This document shows, in pieces, positions 19,022 through 29,771 of a DNA stretch of 64,000 nt. How positions within the stretch are numbered: position 1 is the first letter of the stretch; each line of letters opens with the position of its first letter. The DNA comes from Aotearoamyces nothofagi (taxonomy: Eukaryota; Ascomycota; Leotiomycetes; Leotiales; Tympanidaceae). The stretch spans positions 372,001-436,000 of the forward strand of contig JADDTR010000017.1 of assembly GCA_015345905.1 (NCBI GenBank). Reading direction: 5' to 3'. Below the pieces are notes generated by a model, which saw nothing but the letters and a program-made list of their open reading frames with translations, had not been told where the DNA came from and did not search any database. Both the position numbers and the translations under genes were made by a program.

Positions 19022-20092
19022 TCAGTCTTTCCTTACGTTCCGGCGTGTGGTCTTGGCTCGTTGTCTCTTTGATACGCCCTGAGGTTTTGCAGAGCTCTCG
19101 GTTGCTGCTACGTTGCATCCAGGTCTTTGTCGGAGCACACGTTTGGAGAGGTTCGCAGAAGCTGTCACGGTTGGGTCCTCAGCTATGCTAGGGACAGGTG
19201 GTCGTGTCCGCCGGCTTCTGCGTGAAGGTCCGCCAGCAGGCGAAGGTTGGGGTTCTGCTGCATCGGCAGAGATGTCTGGTCGTCGGCGAGGCCCCATTCG
19301 CTTGTTCTCGGCAGCTTTAGAAGCTTTCGGTGAGTCGACTAGGCAAGGAGATTCGTTTCCTACCAACCGATCTACTTGCTCTCTACTACTCAGGTTATTG
19401 TAGAAGGTTCTTTGCACCTTGGAATCGTGATCGTTACCTTCGATCTCCGCCGGGTCCTGTGTCCGCTGCTTCCTCTTGTCCGCATCTTCCCGCAGACGGC
19501 TGAAGGATTGGTGCCACTGGGAATCGTAGAGTTGCAGTAGAGTCTTCAGGTTCCGCAGTCGATAACGTAAGACCTTTTCACTTTCAGATTCCTCGTCACC
19601 AGTCAAAAACATCGACAACTTGTCCGCCAATTGAAGATAGTCTTCCTTCTGCCGCTGAAATTCCAGAGCTCGTTGATCAGTCTCAGTCCACGTCGGTGTA
19701 TATCCTTCTGCTGAAATATCCCTCGAACCGTCATCTGCTGTGCGAAGCGCCGCAAGTCTAAGGGTTTCCTTCTCGTATCCTTCGCACATGCCCCAACCAC
19801 GCATCGCAAGACTTTCAAGTGCTTCACGTTCCTGCTCGAATTGTTCTTCACGCGCTCTTCGCGTCGGTTCATCGCCCCAAAATAGAGTTCGCAAGTATTC
19901 GCTTTCTTCGTCTCTTTGTGCCTGTTCTTCTTCTGTAGGGGGCTTCCGATAGACTGCTGAATGATATTGAAGAGCTTCAGAGGAAGTGCTAGCCAATGAC
20001 GGCGGCGATGCAGGACGGGAAGTGGGATCCTCGGTGGGCCTGTCCAGCACGGCGTTGAGTTTGATCCCTAATGCATTCATGTCCAAATCCAT
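19022..20092 (-). CDS. Unrecognised basic, probably nuclear protein
   Basis: A 356-residue frame from the ATG at 20090-20092. The N-terminal half is acidic and helical (EEEQAQRDEESEYLRTLFWG; RAREEQFEQEREALESLAMR) with coiled-coil character around residues 55-110 and 135-210. The C-terminal third is Arg/Lys/Pro-rich (KRMGPRRRP; RRSRRTRPPVP; SKRQRAKTTRRN), suggesting nuclear localisation and possibly nucleic-acid binding. I do not recognise a domain. The end is uncertain: the last codons read CGG AAC GTA AGG, a good 5' splice site (GTAAGG). A 69-bp intron ending in a pyrimidine tract plus GCTAG would add a tail starting CLQGADICKDLLHRLSPLAD, and a further convincing intron lies downstream at 18689-18750 (see findings). 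Confidence 0.65.
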   Translation of the reverse strand: MDLDMNALGIKLNAVLDRPTEDPTSRPASPPSLASTSSEALQYHSAVYRKPPTEEEQAQRDEESEYLRTLFWGDEPTRRAREEQFEQEREALESLAMRGWGMCEGYEKETLRLAALRTADDGSRDISAEGYTPTWTETDQRALEFQRQKEDYLQLADKLSMFLTGDEESESEKVLRYRLRNLKTLLQLYDSQWHQSFSRLREDADKRKQRTQDPAEIEGNDHDSKVQRTFYNNLSSREQVDRLVGNESPCLVDSPKASKAAENKRMGPRRRPDISADAAEPQPSPAGGPSRRSRRTRPPVPSIAEDPTVTASANLSKRVLRQRPGCNVAATESSAKPQGVSKRQRAKTTRRNVRKD

Positions 20093-21714
20093 CGGTGTTT
20101 TGGTAAGGGGGTAGTTTATTTGATTGCGGTTTTAGGGAATAGAGGAGAAAAGAATATAAATGTCGATGTCGACGTTGTGATGAAGAATATTTAGGAAGCA
20201 TTGACGAGCCAAAATACTAACCAATCAATACAGTCGTACAAGTGAACAGGAATTCCCAAATATTTCGTTGGGGCTGAGACTCTGTTGGCGAATGAATTCA
20301 ATTCATACATGGATGGCTACAACCAAGGTGCTTAGATGTGCCAATAGAACAAATGCATTAAGCGCCTATTAAATAGGCAGCCGCTCTCTCTATCAATATA
20401 CCCTTATATGAAATGCGTTCCCAACTGCTGGCCTCTCTGGGCGATAATGCTTTATATATATTCTGATCATTCCTTTGTCTTCTTCCAAAAACATCACCAT
20501 TCCTATAGCAGACAGGCGTTGGTTCCAGATATCTCCAAAGAACGATGTAGCACGAGCAATTGTCAACGACACCCAGAATCGAGAGTACATGATGCCCAGC
20601 CCAGACGGCACGGATAGAATCATTGTCACTTTCGATGACTATTTCAGCCGGGATTTCAGGAGCAGGGCAGGCATTAGCGCCGGATTGAGGCGGTGCCGAG
20701 AGAGCATGGCCGCGGCGGTGGTCAGGGTTTCAGAGCTGGGGTGAGATTGGAAAACATTGAGATGTGAGGGAAGGAAAGAGCAGCGATGGAGGTGGGAGGC
20801 AGCGCTGGATTTATACACGAGCTTGGCGGGGTCGGGCGCTAGCGGCCGCGTCGCTGGAGTCGTTACAGCAGCCTGGCCGTTTCACGAGGAATCCCCTGAT
20901 GAGGCAACCCCCGTTTCCTGTTGTGGAAACACCGACATGAACGATACTATGATGTCTCGTTGTATTATTTACAGATCTGTATACGGGGGTCCTGTTCCTA
21001 ACCGACCAACCCTGAAGACATGTATTGAAGAAATGGGTATTTCTTATCCTGCTCTCTCCCCCTTGTATCTAGGACTATTTGTAAATATTATTGAGTAGAG
21101 TATAGAGGACAAAGGGCTCTCATTCAACTACTATATATAGCTATCTATCTATAAATCATCAGAACGGCTACCGGAGTATATATATATACACATATATACA
21201 GACACACCTATATATATATTATCATTATCCCAAAAAAACCCCCATCTATCAGAGAATCTCCCAGCAACCGACACGGTTCTGATATATGTAAGTATATCAG
21301 TATAGGTATATAAGTATAGGTAGATAAGTATAAGTATAGGTATACTCGGCTCTTCGACTATCTACGGAGTTGGAATGGCAGGGATGGAGGATTTTGTTTG
21401 GCGGTTTGTAGAGTTGAGAATAGCAGAGATGGAAGATACTGTTTGATGATTCGACTATCTGGAGTGTTAGGATGGCCATGACGGTATACAGCCATATCAG
21501 CACCCACCACCTACTGATCCCCACGTCCTACTCCTCGCAAGTAGGTAGAGGAGTAAGGCGTAAGTGCGACGGTATGATCTATCTACCAGAGGGGAGCAGG
21601 TAGTAGGTGTATATACGCAACACCCCCTGCTGTCCACCCCAGACGAGGACGTTCCGTGCATGGCCGCGTATACCAGGGAGCGACAGAGCGACGCAGAAGT
21701 CCCTTTACCCAACC
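20093..21714. other. Spacer with dispersed repeat, no confident gene
   Basis: Holds copy B of the dispersed repeat, AT-rich microsatellite at 21176-21225 and ordinary sequence. A small plus-strand frame at 20475-20744 (89 codons) was considered and left out. No other gene is visible. Confidence 0.55.
20946..21178 (+). repeat. Dispersed repeat, copy B (old element relic, class unresolved)
   Basis: Partner of the repeat at 17624. Similarity starts at ACTAT and continues through the shared core to CAGAACGGCTACC, with an AT-rich insertion near the right end. It is noncoding and old by divergence. Confidence 0.75.
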
Positions 21715-22789
21715 CTACCTCCCCTCCCTCTCCGGCAGCGGCGGTCCCCACACCCTGGCCCTGAGCCGCACTCTAGCCCCCTTTTCAGTCCGCACCGCGA
21801 ACTCCTCCTCGCCCGCGGGGGTCGGCGTGATCTTGCCCAGCGCGGCGCGGAACAGGGCGCCGAGGCTGTCCTTCTGGCAGTCGTACCAGAGGCCGCCGGC
21901 GAAGACTACGACGTCGTCGTCGTTCTGGAGAGGGGGGTTAGCGGAGGGGTTAGCGGAGGGGTGAGGGGGTGGGTGTCATGGCGGAGGTCTGACATAGAAA
22001 GGCACAGGGTAAAGGGGGACTGCTCACGTTCGCCTCGTAGCCGGACCATCCCGACGCGCTGTTTCCCGTGTACCAGCCGGCGCTCTCGGCGGTGCTGCCG
22101 GCGGGCGGCAGTGCGGCGTCGAAGCCGAGGAAGACGGCGTCGCTGCCGCGCGTCCAGGCGGTCAGGGCGGCGCGCGGGGTGCGGTACGTCTGCGTGATGA
22201 CGACGAGGCCGTTGGCGTGGATGTCGTCGCTGTGGGGGCCCGAGAGGAGGGCGTGCGCGTTGGCCCCGACCCAGTGCGTGAAGGGCGAGGTGTAGTAGAA
22301 CGAGGCGTGCGTGACGGGGGCCGTCGTGGCGAGCACGGCGCCGAAGGCCGACGTGGATGTGTATTTTATCTTGAGCGAGGCGGAGAGGGGGAGGCCGGTT
22401 ATGGAGGGCCTGGGAGGGGGGTTAGGAATTAGGGGTAAGGGGGTTGGGGGATGGGGACTGCGGGCTGGGCGGGATAGGGGCTGGACGTACGCGATGCTGG
22501 AGTCGAGGTTCTGTCCCGACACGGACCGCGAGGTCATCGGGCCCCAGGTCTGCTTCTGCGGCGGCGCAGCCTTCAGGGGCGAGGCTGGAGGTTGCAGGCC
22601 GGCGGCCCTGAGAGCGTCGGCGTCGGTGAGGTCGGCGAGGGGAGACCAGACGCCCTCGGGGTCGAAGTAGCCGACGGCGCCGGGTCTGACGACGGACGCG
22701 AAGGCGGGCTGGTAGAGGGCGTATCCGTACGGGTGGTTGCGCATCTCCTCGGCGTAGACGCGGTTCAGCTTCTCTGTGGTGCGGGCCAT
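21715..22789 (-). CDS. Conserved fungal protein of unknown function, three exons
   Basis: Exons 22491-22789, 22028-22409 and 21715-21924 join to 296 residues. Introns are 81 bp (GTACGT..CCCAG) and 103 bp (GTGAGC..TCCAG). The product has the ordered pattern NHPYGYALYQPAFASVVRPG, GYFDPEGVWSPLADLTD, a WGP element, THASFYYTSPFTHWVGANAH, GLVVITQTYRTPRAALTAW, SAGWYTGNSASGWSGYEAN and VVVFAGGLWYDCQKDS. I recall similar filamentous-fungal proteins with the PGxVGYFD...W.PIADLTD and VVFFGGLxF blocks, none with a known function to my knowledge. There is no signal peptide or membrane span. The first intron is a multiple of three and stop-free, so it can be read through to give a Pro-rich 27-residue insert. 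The third exon is supported by frame and by the conserved-looking block after the junction. Confidence 0.8.
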
Positions 22790-23794
22790 GTCTGCCTGTC
22801 TGCCGGTGTGTTATCCGCGTGTAGAGGTGCGGGATCAGGAGGGTATCGGTGAGGCTGGCGGTGGGTTGAGAGAGACGGAGGGGGTGATATACGAGAGATA
22901 GAGGAAGAGACACACGAGACGAAGGAGGAAGGATGATATATTAGAAAGGAAGATGGTATATTATAAAACGGGGATTCTTGTATGGAAAAACTTGCTCTGA
23001 TGCCGCCGTCGCATGGCTGACCGACGACGCATATCCTGCCTGCCCCCGGCTTCGAAGCTGCGTCTTGCATCTTCGAAACGTCCAGAGCACATGCACCAAT
23101 CACTGGGCCGGCGTGAAACAACCGGGCCCGATAAGAAGGCGGTCAGGCTCGGCAGCCGTCGTTCGTTCCCTTATCGGACAGCCCGGCATGTTTATCCGTA
23201 AAGCTTGGCGGCCGCGACGTTGGAGACTGTATCAGGAGTGCGTGGTCGAGGATATATATATTTATATATGTATATATATATATACTGGACGTCGATACGA
23301 GTGTCTGCTGTGGATATGCCCGAGCTGGCCTCTGCTTGTTCCCCGTTATCATGCTCTGCTGGTATCGCTCTTTGGGTCTGTGGTTTGCTCAACTGAGACG
23401 CTGTTCCTGGCTCCAGGCCATGTCATGACGGCAATATATATCTGTCCGTGTATGAAAACCACACTCCAGGGCAGCCATTGTTGACGAACCGATGCGTCGA
23501 CGGGGCATTGCATGTCTGATAGTCGGCACCCAGTAGCTTCTCTCTCCTTGCGGGACCCGGTATTTGGAGTCGAGGGCTCTGATCGTCGTCAGATCGGTAT
23601 TGATTATAGTATAGGCCTGTAGCTGCCGGCCTCTGCAGGAGAATGATGAGCTGGAGAGATTATGTATATAGAGTCGGAGAGACTGTTGTTTTACTTCGTC
23701 CTCGGATGCCGTCCCTCTGCCCGTCGATACGAAGGCCCCAAACCTGGAAGACTCTCCTCCCGACCTGACCTTCCGGCCGTGCAGTACGGCGCAG
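22790..23794. other. Spacer, no gene seen
   Basis: Upstream region of the minus-strand gene and of the methyltransferase relic. It includes a (TA)n-rich tract at 23250-23284. Nothing else is recognised. Confidence 0.55.
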
Positions 23795-24130
23795 GCCAAG
23801 AATCACGCCGCTGGTCGCCCTCGGTCGGGGTTACTGTGACGCTCTCCACGACAACATCGTCGAGTTTCACGCCTCGGAAGGGGGCCGCTTCAACCTCCTC
23901 CTCGATGTGGGCTGTGGTCTGGGGAACTCTACGAAGGATATTGCCCCTCTCCTTCAACCACGCGATTGGCGTCGACCCGAGCGAGGAGACGGTCAGGGCA
24001 GCTCGCGGCTGTGGGTACAGGACGAGGTCTGGAGAGCCGGTGATGTTCAAGGTCGCCTCTGCCGAGAAACTCTCGCCCGTGAAGGGCGTTGGGGAGAGCG
24101 AGCAGTGTCGACTTGATAACTGCAGCCATG
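23795..24130 (+). pseudogene. Broken class I SAM methyltransferase (Crg1/Tmt1-like)
   Basis: Three reading frames carry consecutive pieces of one methyltransferase. Frame 1 has AKNHAAGRPR (the usual A.xYAxxRPxYP start). Frame 2 has LHDNIVEFHA then LLLDVGCGLGNSTKDIAP, motif I for S-adenosylmethionine binding. Frame 3 has NHAIGVDPSEETVRAARGCG, the acidic loop of motif II, and VMFKVASAEKLS. The next block, VDLITAAMA, is in another frame again. At least three shifts (near 23830, 23945 and 24105) are needed, and there are stops in each single frame, so it is a decayed gene or less likely a cluster of sequencing errors. The catalytic C-terminal half is not recognisable. In yeast the relatives methylate small acids such as trans-aconitate or detoxify lipid-like compounds. 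Confidence 0.65.
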
Positions 24131-25203
24131 GCGGTATGCTTCGTTCGCGTAGCACGGGAGACGGACTACGACGTACTGGATCAGAAGCAGGCACACTGTG
24201 TGTGAGGACCGTGATCGGAGAGCGGGAGCCGCTGTTGGAGGGGAGGAAGAGTTTTACTGCCGGCCACGGGACGGCGCTGCTGCTGTTTAAAAAAGTCTGC
24301 GTGAAGCACGGCGTACAGAACACCGCAGGGAGAGACAAGGCTTAATGGCTCGCTATCTATCTGTAGTCTATTATTATACCCCGTAGATACTCTCCACAGC
24401 TAGACAAGCCACTATCTGTACATGGATCCGAGCAGTTCCACACCACAGTTTCTTTTTTTTCTTTTCTTTTCTTTTCAAAAAAATACTTGAGAGCCTTACG
24501 AGTCGTCGAGGTCGCAAGTCAGTAGCAGGCCAAGCAATCCATCCTCGCCCCGACCCCTATCTCGCAATGGGTAAGCTCTCGCCCAGGGACCCGGCAGCCC
24601 GATCAGATCCCCTCCCAGCTATATATAAGTCCAGCCCTCGGCCCCGGATCCTCGTCCTCGTCGCGCAAGCGTTTGGAAGGGATGAGGAGCACGAGGAGGG
24701 GGGGTCCAGCAGCAGCCGCCAGCACCGTCCCTGCGCGCCTCGCCCTGTTCCCCCGTCCCAGCCGTGGCGCCGAGTGGTCGCTCGCGCATGCAACGCCCGC
24801 CATCGGTAGTCCCCTCTGCCGTTCGCGATCGCGTTCTCGCCATCGCCGCCGTCCCCGGCCCCTTCGCAGTGCCCGCCCGTGATGGCCGCCGAAGCGGGCG
24901 AGACGGAGAGGAGGCTCCGATCTGCAGAGGCACTACATACAGAGGCACAGGCAGAGAGGCCAGTTGTTCGAGCGGCGGACAGGCTTTCTGACGCTGGCAT
25001 CTCGCAGGGTCGCAGGGGCCAGCGCCGTTTATATATCTCGCGCCGCAAGCATCGTCACTGCAGAGAAGGGGGGAGAGAGATGGCACAGGAGATAAATATT
25101 TGGAATTTGCAGGAAAGAAACCCGCGCGTCGGGTAATCGACGACGGGTTCTTCCTCTTCTATGTGAGGGGGGGCCAGTCTATTCTTGGGGGGGGGGGGGC
25201 ACG
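24131..25203. other. Spacer, no gene seen
   Basis: About 1 kb downstream of the methyltransferase relic and of the minus-strand transporter. It includes a T/C tract near 24450-24476 and GC-rich sequence at 24560-25000 with overlapping open frames on both strands that lack domain features. A run of 13 G at about 25186-25198 abuts the transporter stop. Confidence 0.5.
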
Positions 25204-27348
25204 CTACGCCTGCGCCAGCCCGTCTACAGCGGCCGTCTTGGCTCTGCGCCTGTGGCCTCTGTCCTCCAGGGCGGCCAGGCCCGCGAACGCGAGCGCGATG
25301 AGGATGCCCGTGCCGCTCAGGCCCATGCCCATGTACCAGGCGCTCTTGTACGCGCCCATGGGGTCGCCGGGTGCGTTTCCGAGGACGCCTCTCTCGACGG
25401 TGCCGGCGAGGCCCATGCCCACGCTGATGCCGTAGTTCAGCACCGTGTTGACCAGGCTCGCCGCCTCGCCCTGGCTGTGCGGGCCGGCGCGGTCGCTGAC
25501 CAGGATCGTGGCGCTTGGGAAGCTCATGTCCATGCCCCACGGCATGATCAGGACGCTCCAGAAGACGCTGGTCCAGTAGGACCGTCCCGAGTGCGTCGTT
25601 GCCATGACCGTTGTGCCGAGGAAGAATGCGCACATGCTGATCAGCATAGTCCATTGTGGGCGGACCCTCGAGAGGAGGAAGCCAGTTGCGATTGACGCTA
25701 CCAGACCGGAGACCGGAGCGGGCGAGAACCACGCGCTGGCATTGAGGGGTGTCAGGTTCCTAATGGTCTCCATGTAGGACCAGGTGTAGAAGACCCAGAT
25801 GCCAAAACTGGCCCAGCCGAAGGCAATGCAGCCGAGGACGAAAAGCGTATCTCGGTTCAGAACTTTTCCTGGGATGAGAGGGTTTGAGACGCGCCGCTGG
25901 GCGACGAAGAAGGCCGCGAGGAGCAGGAAACCGATGATTAGCACAAAGTATGTATAGGGTGTCGACCATCCGACGAGCGGTGCCTGGTTCAACGAGATGT
26001 TGATTAGGATTAACGCTGTGACTCCTAGGACGCTGCCAGTACCATCCAGGGCCGTCCAGATCTCTTTGATCTGTTCCTTCAGCAATGCCGCACGGCTAAC
26101 CCCTGAGTACCTAGGGGAATGGGGCTTTTCTGAGATGCGGCCGTGTAAATTTGCGGGGGTTGGGATGACAAAGGTACAAATGACACCCATGCCGAAGCAT
26201 GCAATTCCAAGGACCCAGAAGCTCCAGCTCCAACTTGCAAGTTGTGCAAGCAGTGACGCGAAGGCGGAGCCGACAACGTATCCAACTGGGGCAGACCAGC
26301 CGAAGAGCGCAAAGACCATATTCTTCTTCTTTCCAGGAGGATACGTCGTTCCCAGGAGTGCCAACGCATTCGGCATTAGCAGGGCTGGACCGATTCCCTG
26401 CATAGCTCTACAGACGATCAGAAAGACCTCGCCATTCGCGCCGCTCGAGGCGACCCTGGAAGCAAAACCACCGAGGATCGAGAAGGTTGAAAACCAAAAC
26501 CATCCAGTGATGAAGACACGTTTATGCCCGTACACGTCGCCAAGTCGGCCGGACGGGAGGATGAACGTCCCGACTGTAAGAGAGTAGGCTGCTGAGTACC
26601 ATGCCAGGGAAGATGACGTCGCGCCGCTTGGATGGAAAGTCGTTGAAATTAAAGATAGAGGCGCAATGGTGAGAGCAAGGCCTGCTTGGGTTAGGAGATG
26701 AGCCAGAGAGATTGTCGCGATGAAGCAGCCGTCCCTCAGAGGAGACATTTTAACTGCAGGACGATGGTCGGCCTCGGCCTTTGGGGGGTCAGGAATGCCA
26801 GCGAGAGGGTAGATGGGCTCCTCGTGTCCAAAATCGGGAGTAGAGTACTCATATAATCCGCCAATGTTTCGATCCGCGACGTCCTCGCCATATTTCACAG
26901 ATTCTCGTTCCGGGCTTGATTTCTCCCTTGAATCCTTCAACCTCGCGACAGCTTCCAGCAGATCGACGTGTGGTATACCAGATTTATGGGTATCCGGAGT
27001 GATGTTGTCGTCGCTCGTTTTTGAGGGCCTCACATATATCAGGGTCGGCTTCTCGATTTCCTGGGGAAATCCCGCCTTCCTTGGAGAAGACTCCTGGGAC
27101 GATATTCGTTTGGGAATCTCCGGCAATCCTCGATTCAGAGTAAGTGTGGGTGTGGGGGTTGGGCGAGATCCGGATGCCACCAGCGTAGCACTTGAATCTC
27201 TTCCAGTGAAAAGAGCTTCTGATGCTCTGCTCATAGCATCAGCAGCACTTCTCATTGCTTCGGTCGCCAGGTTCATAGCCTCTTGGGCGGAAGAAACAGG
27301 CCGCCCATCTGTCATGCTGGACGAGCTCCTCCCACGGCTACCCGACAT
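25204..27348 (-). CDS. MFS drug:H+ antiporter, DHA2 (ATR1-like) family
   Basis: 714 residues, no intron, starting at the ATG at 27346-27348. The first 200 or so residues are a hydrophilic Ser/Pro-rich cytoplasmic extension with an Ala/Met helical repeat near residues 22-45. The membrane part begins near residue 205 (DGCFIATISLAHLLTQAG) and holds about 14 spans, the DHA2 number. MFS motif A is clear after the second span (LPSGRLGDVYGHKRVF), and a motif-C-like GWSAPVGYVVGSAFASLLA lies near residues 345-365. A basic loop around residues 395-415 (RISEKPHSPRYSG) separates the halves. Relatives such as yeast Atr1 export aminotriazole or borate across the plasma membrane; the substrate here cannot be told. 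No biosynthetic cluster genes surround it. Confidence 0.87.
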   Translation of the reverse strand: MSGSRGRSSSSMTDGRPVSSAQEAMNLATEAMRSAADAMSRASEALFTGRDSSATLVASGSRPTPTPTLTLNRGLPEIPKRISSQESSPRKAGFPQEIEKPTLIYVRPSKTSDDNITPDTHKSGIPHVDLLEAVARLKDSREKSSPERESVKYGEDVADRNIGGLYEYSTPDFGHEEPIYPLAGIPDPPKAEADHRPAVKMSPLRDGCFIATISLAHLLTQAGLALTIAPLSLISTTFHPSGATSSSLAWYSAAYSLTVGTFILPSGRLGDVYGHKRVFITGWFWFSTFSILGGFASRVASSGANGEVFLIVCRAMQGIGPALLMPNALALLGTTYPPGKKKNMVFALFGWSAPVGYVVGSAFASLLAQLASWSWSFWVLGIACFGMGVICTFVIPTPANLHGRISEKPHSPRYSGVSRAALLKEQIKEIWTALDGTGSVLGVTALILINISLNQAPLVGWSTPYTYFVLIIGFLLLAAFFVAQRRVSNPLIPGKVLNRDTLFVLGCIAFGWASFGIWVFYTWSYMETIRNLTPLNASAWFSPAPVSGLVASIATGFLLSRVRPQWTMLISMCAFFLGTTVMATTHSGRSYWTSVFWSVLIMPWGMDMSFPSATILVSDRAGPHSQGEAASLVNTVLNYGISVGMGLAGTVERGVLGNAPGDPMGAYKSAWYMGMGLSGTGILIALAFAGLAALEDRGHRRRAKTAAVDGLAQA

Positions 27349-28130
27349 ATTTTTATTATTTTTAATAAATAAATGATCGCTTTAAAAGGCCGGCTTTTGG
27401 GCTAAGACATTGAAAGTTACGATGGAGGTAGAAAGGCAGATAATATACAAGCAATCCAGAATTACGGGAAAGATGCGATACATAAGAATCGCATGGATCG
27501 AAGGATCAAAGGATCAAGGGATTGAATTATTCAGAAAGTAACCTTACATTATGAGGAATGTGAATTGGGTTATGATACCTTGCTTCAGTCATACGGACTG
27601 AGTTGGGGAAATATAAAGTTATGGGCGTCGCTTCTGGTAAGGCTTTTTTTAGCAAGGATCGTTGGGGGTTGTAAGACGCCGGACCGAGGCCCCCCAGGTC
27701 GGTGACCGAAGTTCGCATCTTGCTTGCTCGTCCAGTCAAATGATTTCATAGATATTAAAGATTCCTGAACTGGCAGATCAGTATTAATTTGATCGGATCT
27801 ACGCTCCAGATCCTGGCTTACTGGCTTACAGCTCTTCGGACGTCCGTTGGAAGCATCATTTAAGATCCAGATAGTACACGATACTTACCATGCACAAAGA
27901 GGTCAGACACGGATTAATAGCTGGCATTTCTATGCTGTGCACTGTCCATCGCAATGCTTCACCGTTTTGAGGTATCAACTCCGTTCAATCGTATCTTGTC
28001 ATCCTTGTACACCACGCTGTGGGCTTAAGTCGTATGCTCGTCCCATCTCATAACAATTTAATGAGGAAACCCACCACAATCTCACCGACGTCCCTGCGTC
28101 ATTCCGCCACTAGTTATATCCAAGCCGCTC
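27349..28130. other. Spacer, no gene seen
   Basis: Promoter side of the DHA2 transporter and 3' side of the phosphatidylserine synthase gene. AT-rich near 27355-27380. No feature is recognised. Confidence 0.55.
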
Positions 28131-29118
28131 TTAAGGCTTTGGGATATGAATAGTCTTGCTCGTCATCAAACATCCGCTCACAATAAATAATCCTACTACA
28201 GGGTGGAATTCGAAAAGAGTTCCGGTCAACCAGGTGCCTAATGGAATATTCTCCAAAACCCAGCCCTTCGAGACCCAGTAAGCCATAAGCGCTACAATTG
28301 AGAGCGTTGTAGGAATTGGCGTGCCCTCGAAATATTGCGACTTTCCACTTGCATCTTTGGGCAGTGCCTGCACGGTCACGTTGAAGCGGGCCAGACGTGT
28401 GAGGCCACAAAGGACGAAGAAGCTCAACAGGATGTGGTCGAGAGGAGTACGAAGGCCTATGGCAAACGCTGCTGCAGCGGGTGAGACGCCGAAGGAAATC
28501 TATACACATCAGTCAGCCAACTTGTCTAGTCTGTAGAAGCAAAGAATGCTGAGAGGGGAATTTTGGGGCAGCATGGATGGATGAGCGGTGAAGGGGGGGG
28601 TTACATACCAAGTCTGCCAAAGAGTCTAACTCCTGTCCCATCAAACTGCTCTTCAGTCTCCATCTAGCCACCTTGCCGTCCATGAAATCGAAGAATAGGC
28701 CCAAAGGCATGAATGCCAGTGATGCCCAGAGGTTGCCCGTCGTAGCTGGTCCACCGATGAGGTAGCGCATAGATGAGAAGATCGACATCACGCCGCAGAA
28801 ACCTATAAGTACATGTTGATATTAGTAAATGGTCCTGCCTGCTGAGTTTGAAATGGCTTGGTGGGAGATCACATACCGTTGAGCTCCGTGATGAGATCAG
28901 CTAGGTGCAGCGCTTTGATCAACGAAAAATGCCCTGTGTCCTGAGAAAGAAGCACCTTTTGCTTGTCCACTGCTGTAAACATCCTGTTAGCAACTATCAA
29001 CTGGAGATCCGCCTTTCTCTTCTCTTCACTATCCTCCCCAGCGTCCAGAAAATGTAGACTCACGAGGCTCAACAGCGATTTCCTTCCCACCATTCGCAGC
29101 ATTTGATCGTTTTGACAT
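28131..29118 (-). CDS. CHO1: CDP-diacylglycerol--serine O-phosphatidyltransferase (phosphatidylserine synthase)
   Basis: Four exons (29064-29118, 28877-28972, 28609-28802, 28131-28499) give 237 residues. It makes phosphatidylserine from CDP-diacylglycerol and L-serine in the ER. The CDP-alcohol phosphotransferase signature is exact: DGKVAR, eight residues, G, three, D, three, D (residues about 88-110). The segment before it ([20 protein letters not shown]) is characteristic of fungal Cho1, and several hydrophobic spans follow. Introns are 91, 74 and 109 bp with GTGAGT, GTATGT and GTATGT donors. The short N-terminus fits fungal orthologues, where the extension before the first conserved block is brief. 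The start ATG is the first in frame, in the context GCTATGTCA. Confidence 0.93.
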
Positions 29119-29771
29119 AGCGCCCTTCGTGGTCGTGAACTCTGGAGGACGTTTGAAAATATGAATTGAAGGAGTTGTGACACGTAAAAAGGTGTCCTGC
29201 TGCTAATAAATAGCTGTGGCCTCGGTATTGAGCTGTAGCTGTGTTGGCTTTTACTTGTTCTGCTCTTGATCTCGCTTCGTCCACGGATAGCTAAGGGCCA
29301 TTTCAACGTCATCACAAACTTAAACTTGGCGCTTGGCCCAACGTCAATTTCAGGGTCGCTGAAAGCTACAGCGCCGCTATAAAACACGAATTTCATCACT
29401 GTCATAAAATGTATTTTGATATCTGTGCACATTATTTGGTTCCCTATTCGGTTTGATTATCTGATGCTAGTTGTTATTTTTTTACAGCATCCAGACCCCT
29501 GCAGTCTATTTACAGGGGTTTCAGGTCCAATAACTAACTACATGGCCTATTTGCCAACTTCCAATGTCTAATCCATCCAGGACGGTATGTTATATGCAAC
29601 GTTCGACCAAAAGCTAGTCGAGTTGTCCTTCATCGGCCTTCACGGCGATGTCCCTGCCTTATCTATTTATCCTGCTGAAATGCTCGATGTAGTGTTATGC
29701 GTCCAGAAATGAGTATTAATTAAGTCCTATCCGTATGTATGTGCTTGCGAATATGCCGTGCCGTATCTTAC
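29119..29771. other. Spacer, no gene seen
   Basis: Upstream of CHO1 and downstream of the metalloprotease. It contains a small inverted repeat (ACCCCTG ... CAGGGGT) near 29498-29521. Nothing else is recognised. Confidence 0.55.

Noticed and set aside
20475-20744. 89-codon plus-strand frame (ISPKNDVARAIVNDTQNREY)
   Set aside because: Mildly protein-like, but no homologue is recalled, there is no splice context, and a similar antisense frame exists.
24557-25136. Overlapping frames on both strands in GC-rich spacer
   Set aside because: Mutually overlapping, Arg/Ser/Pro-rich and without domains.
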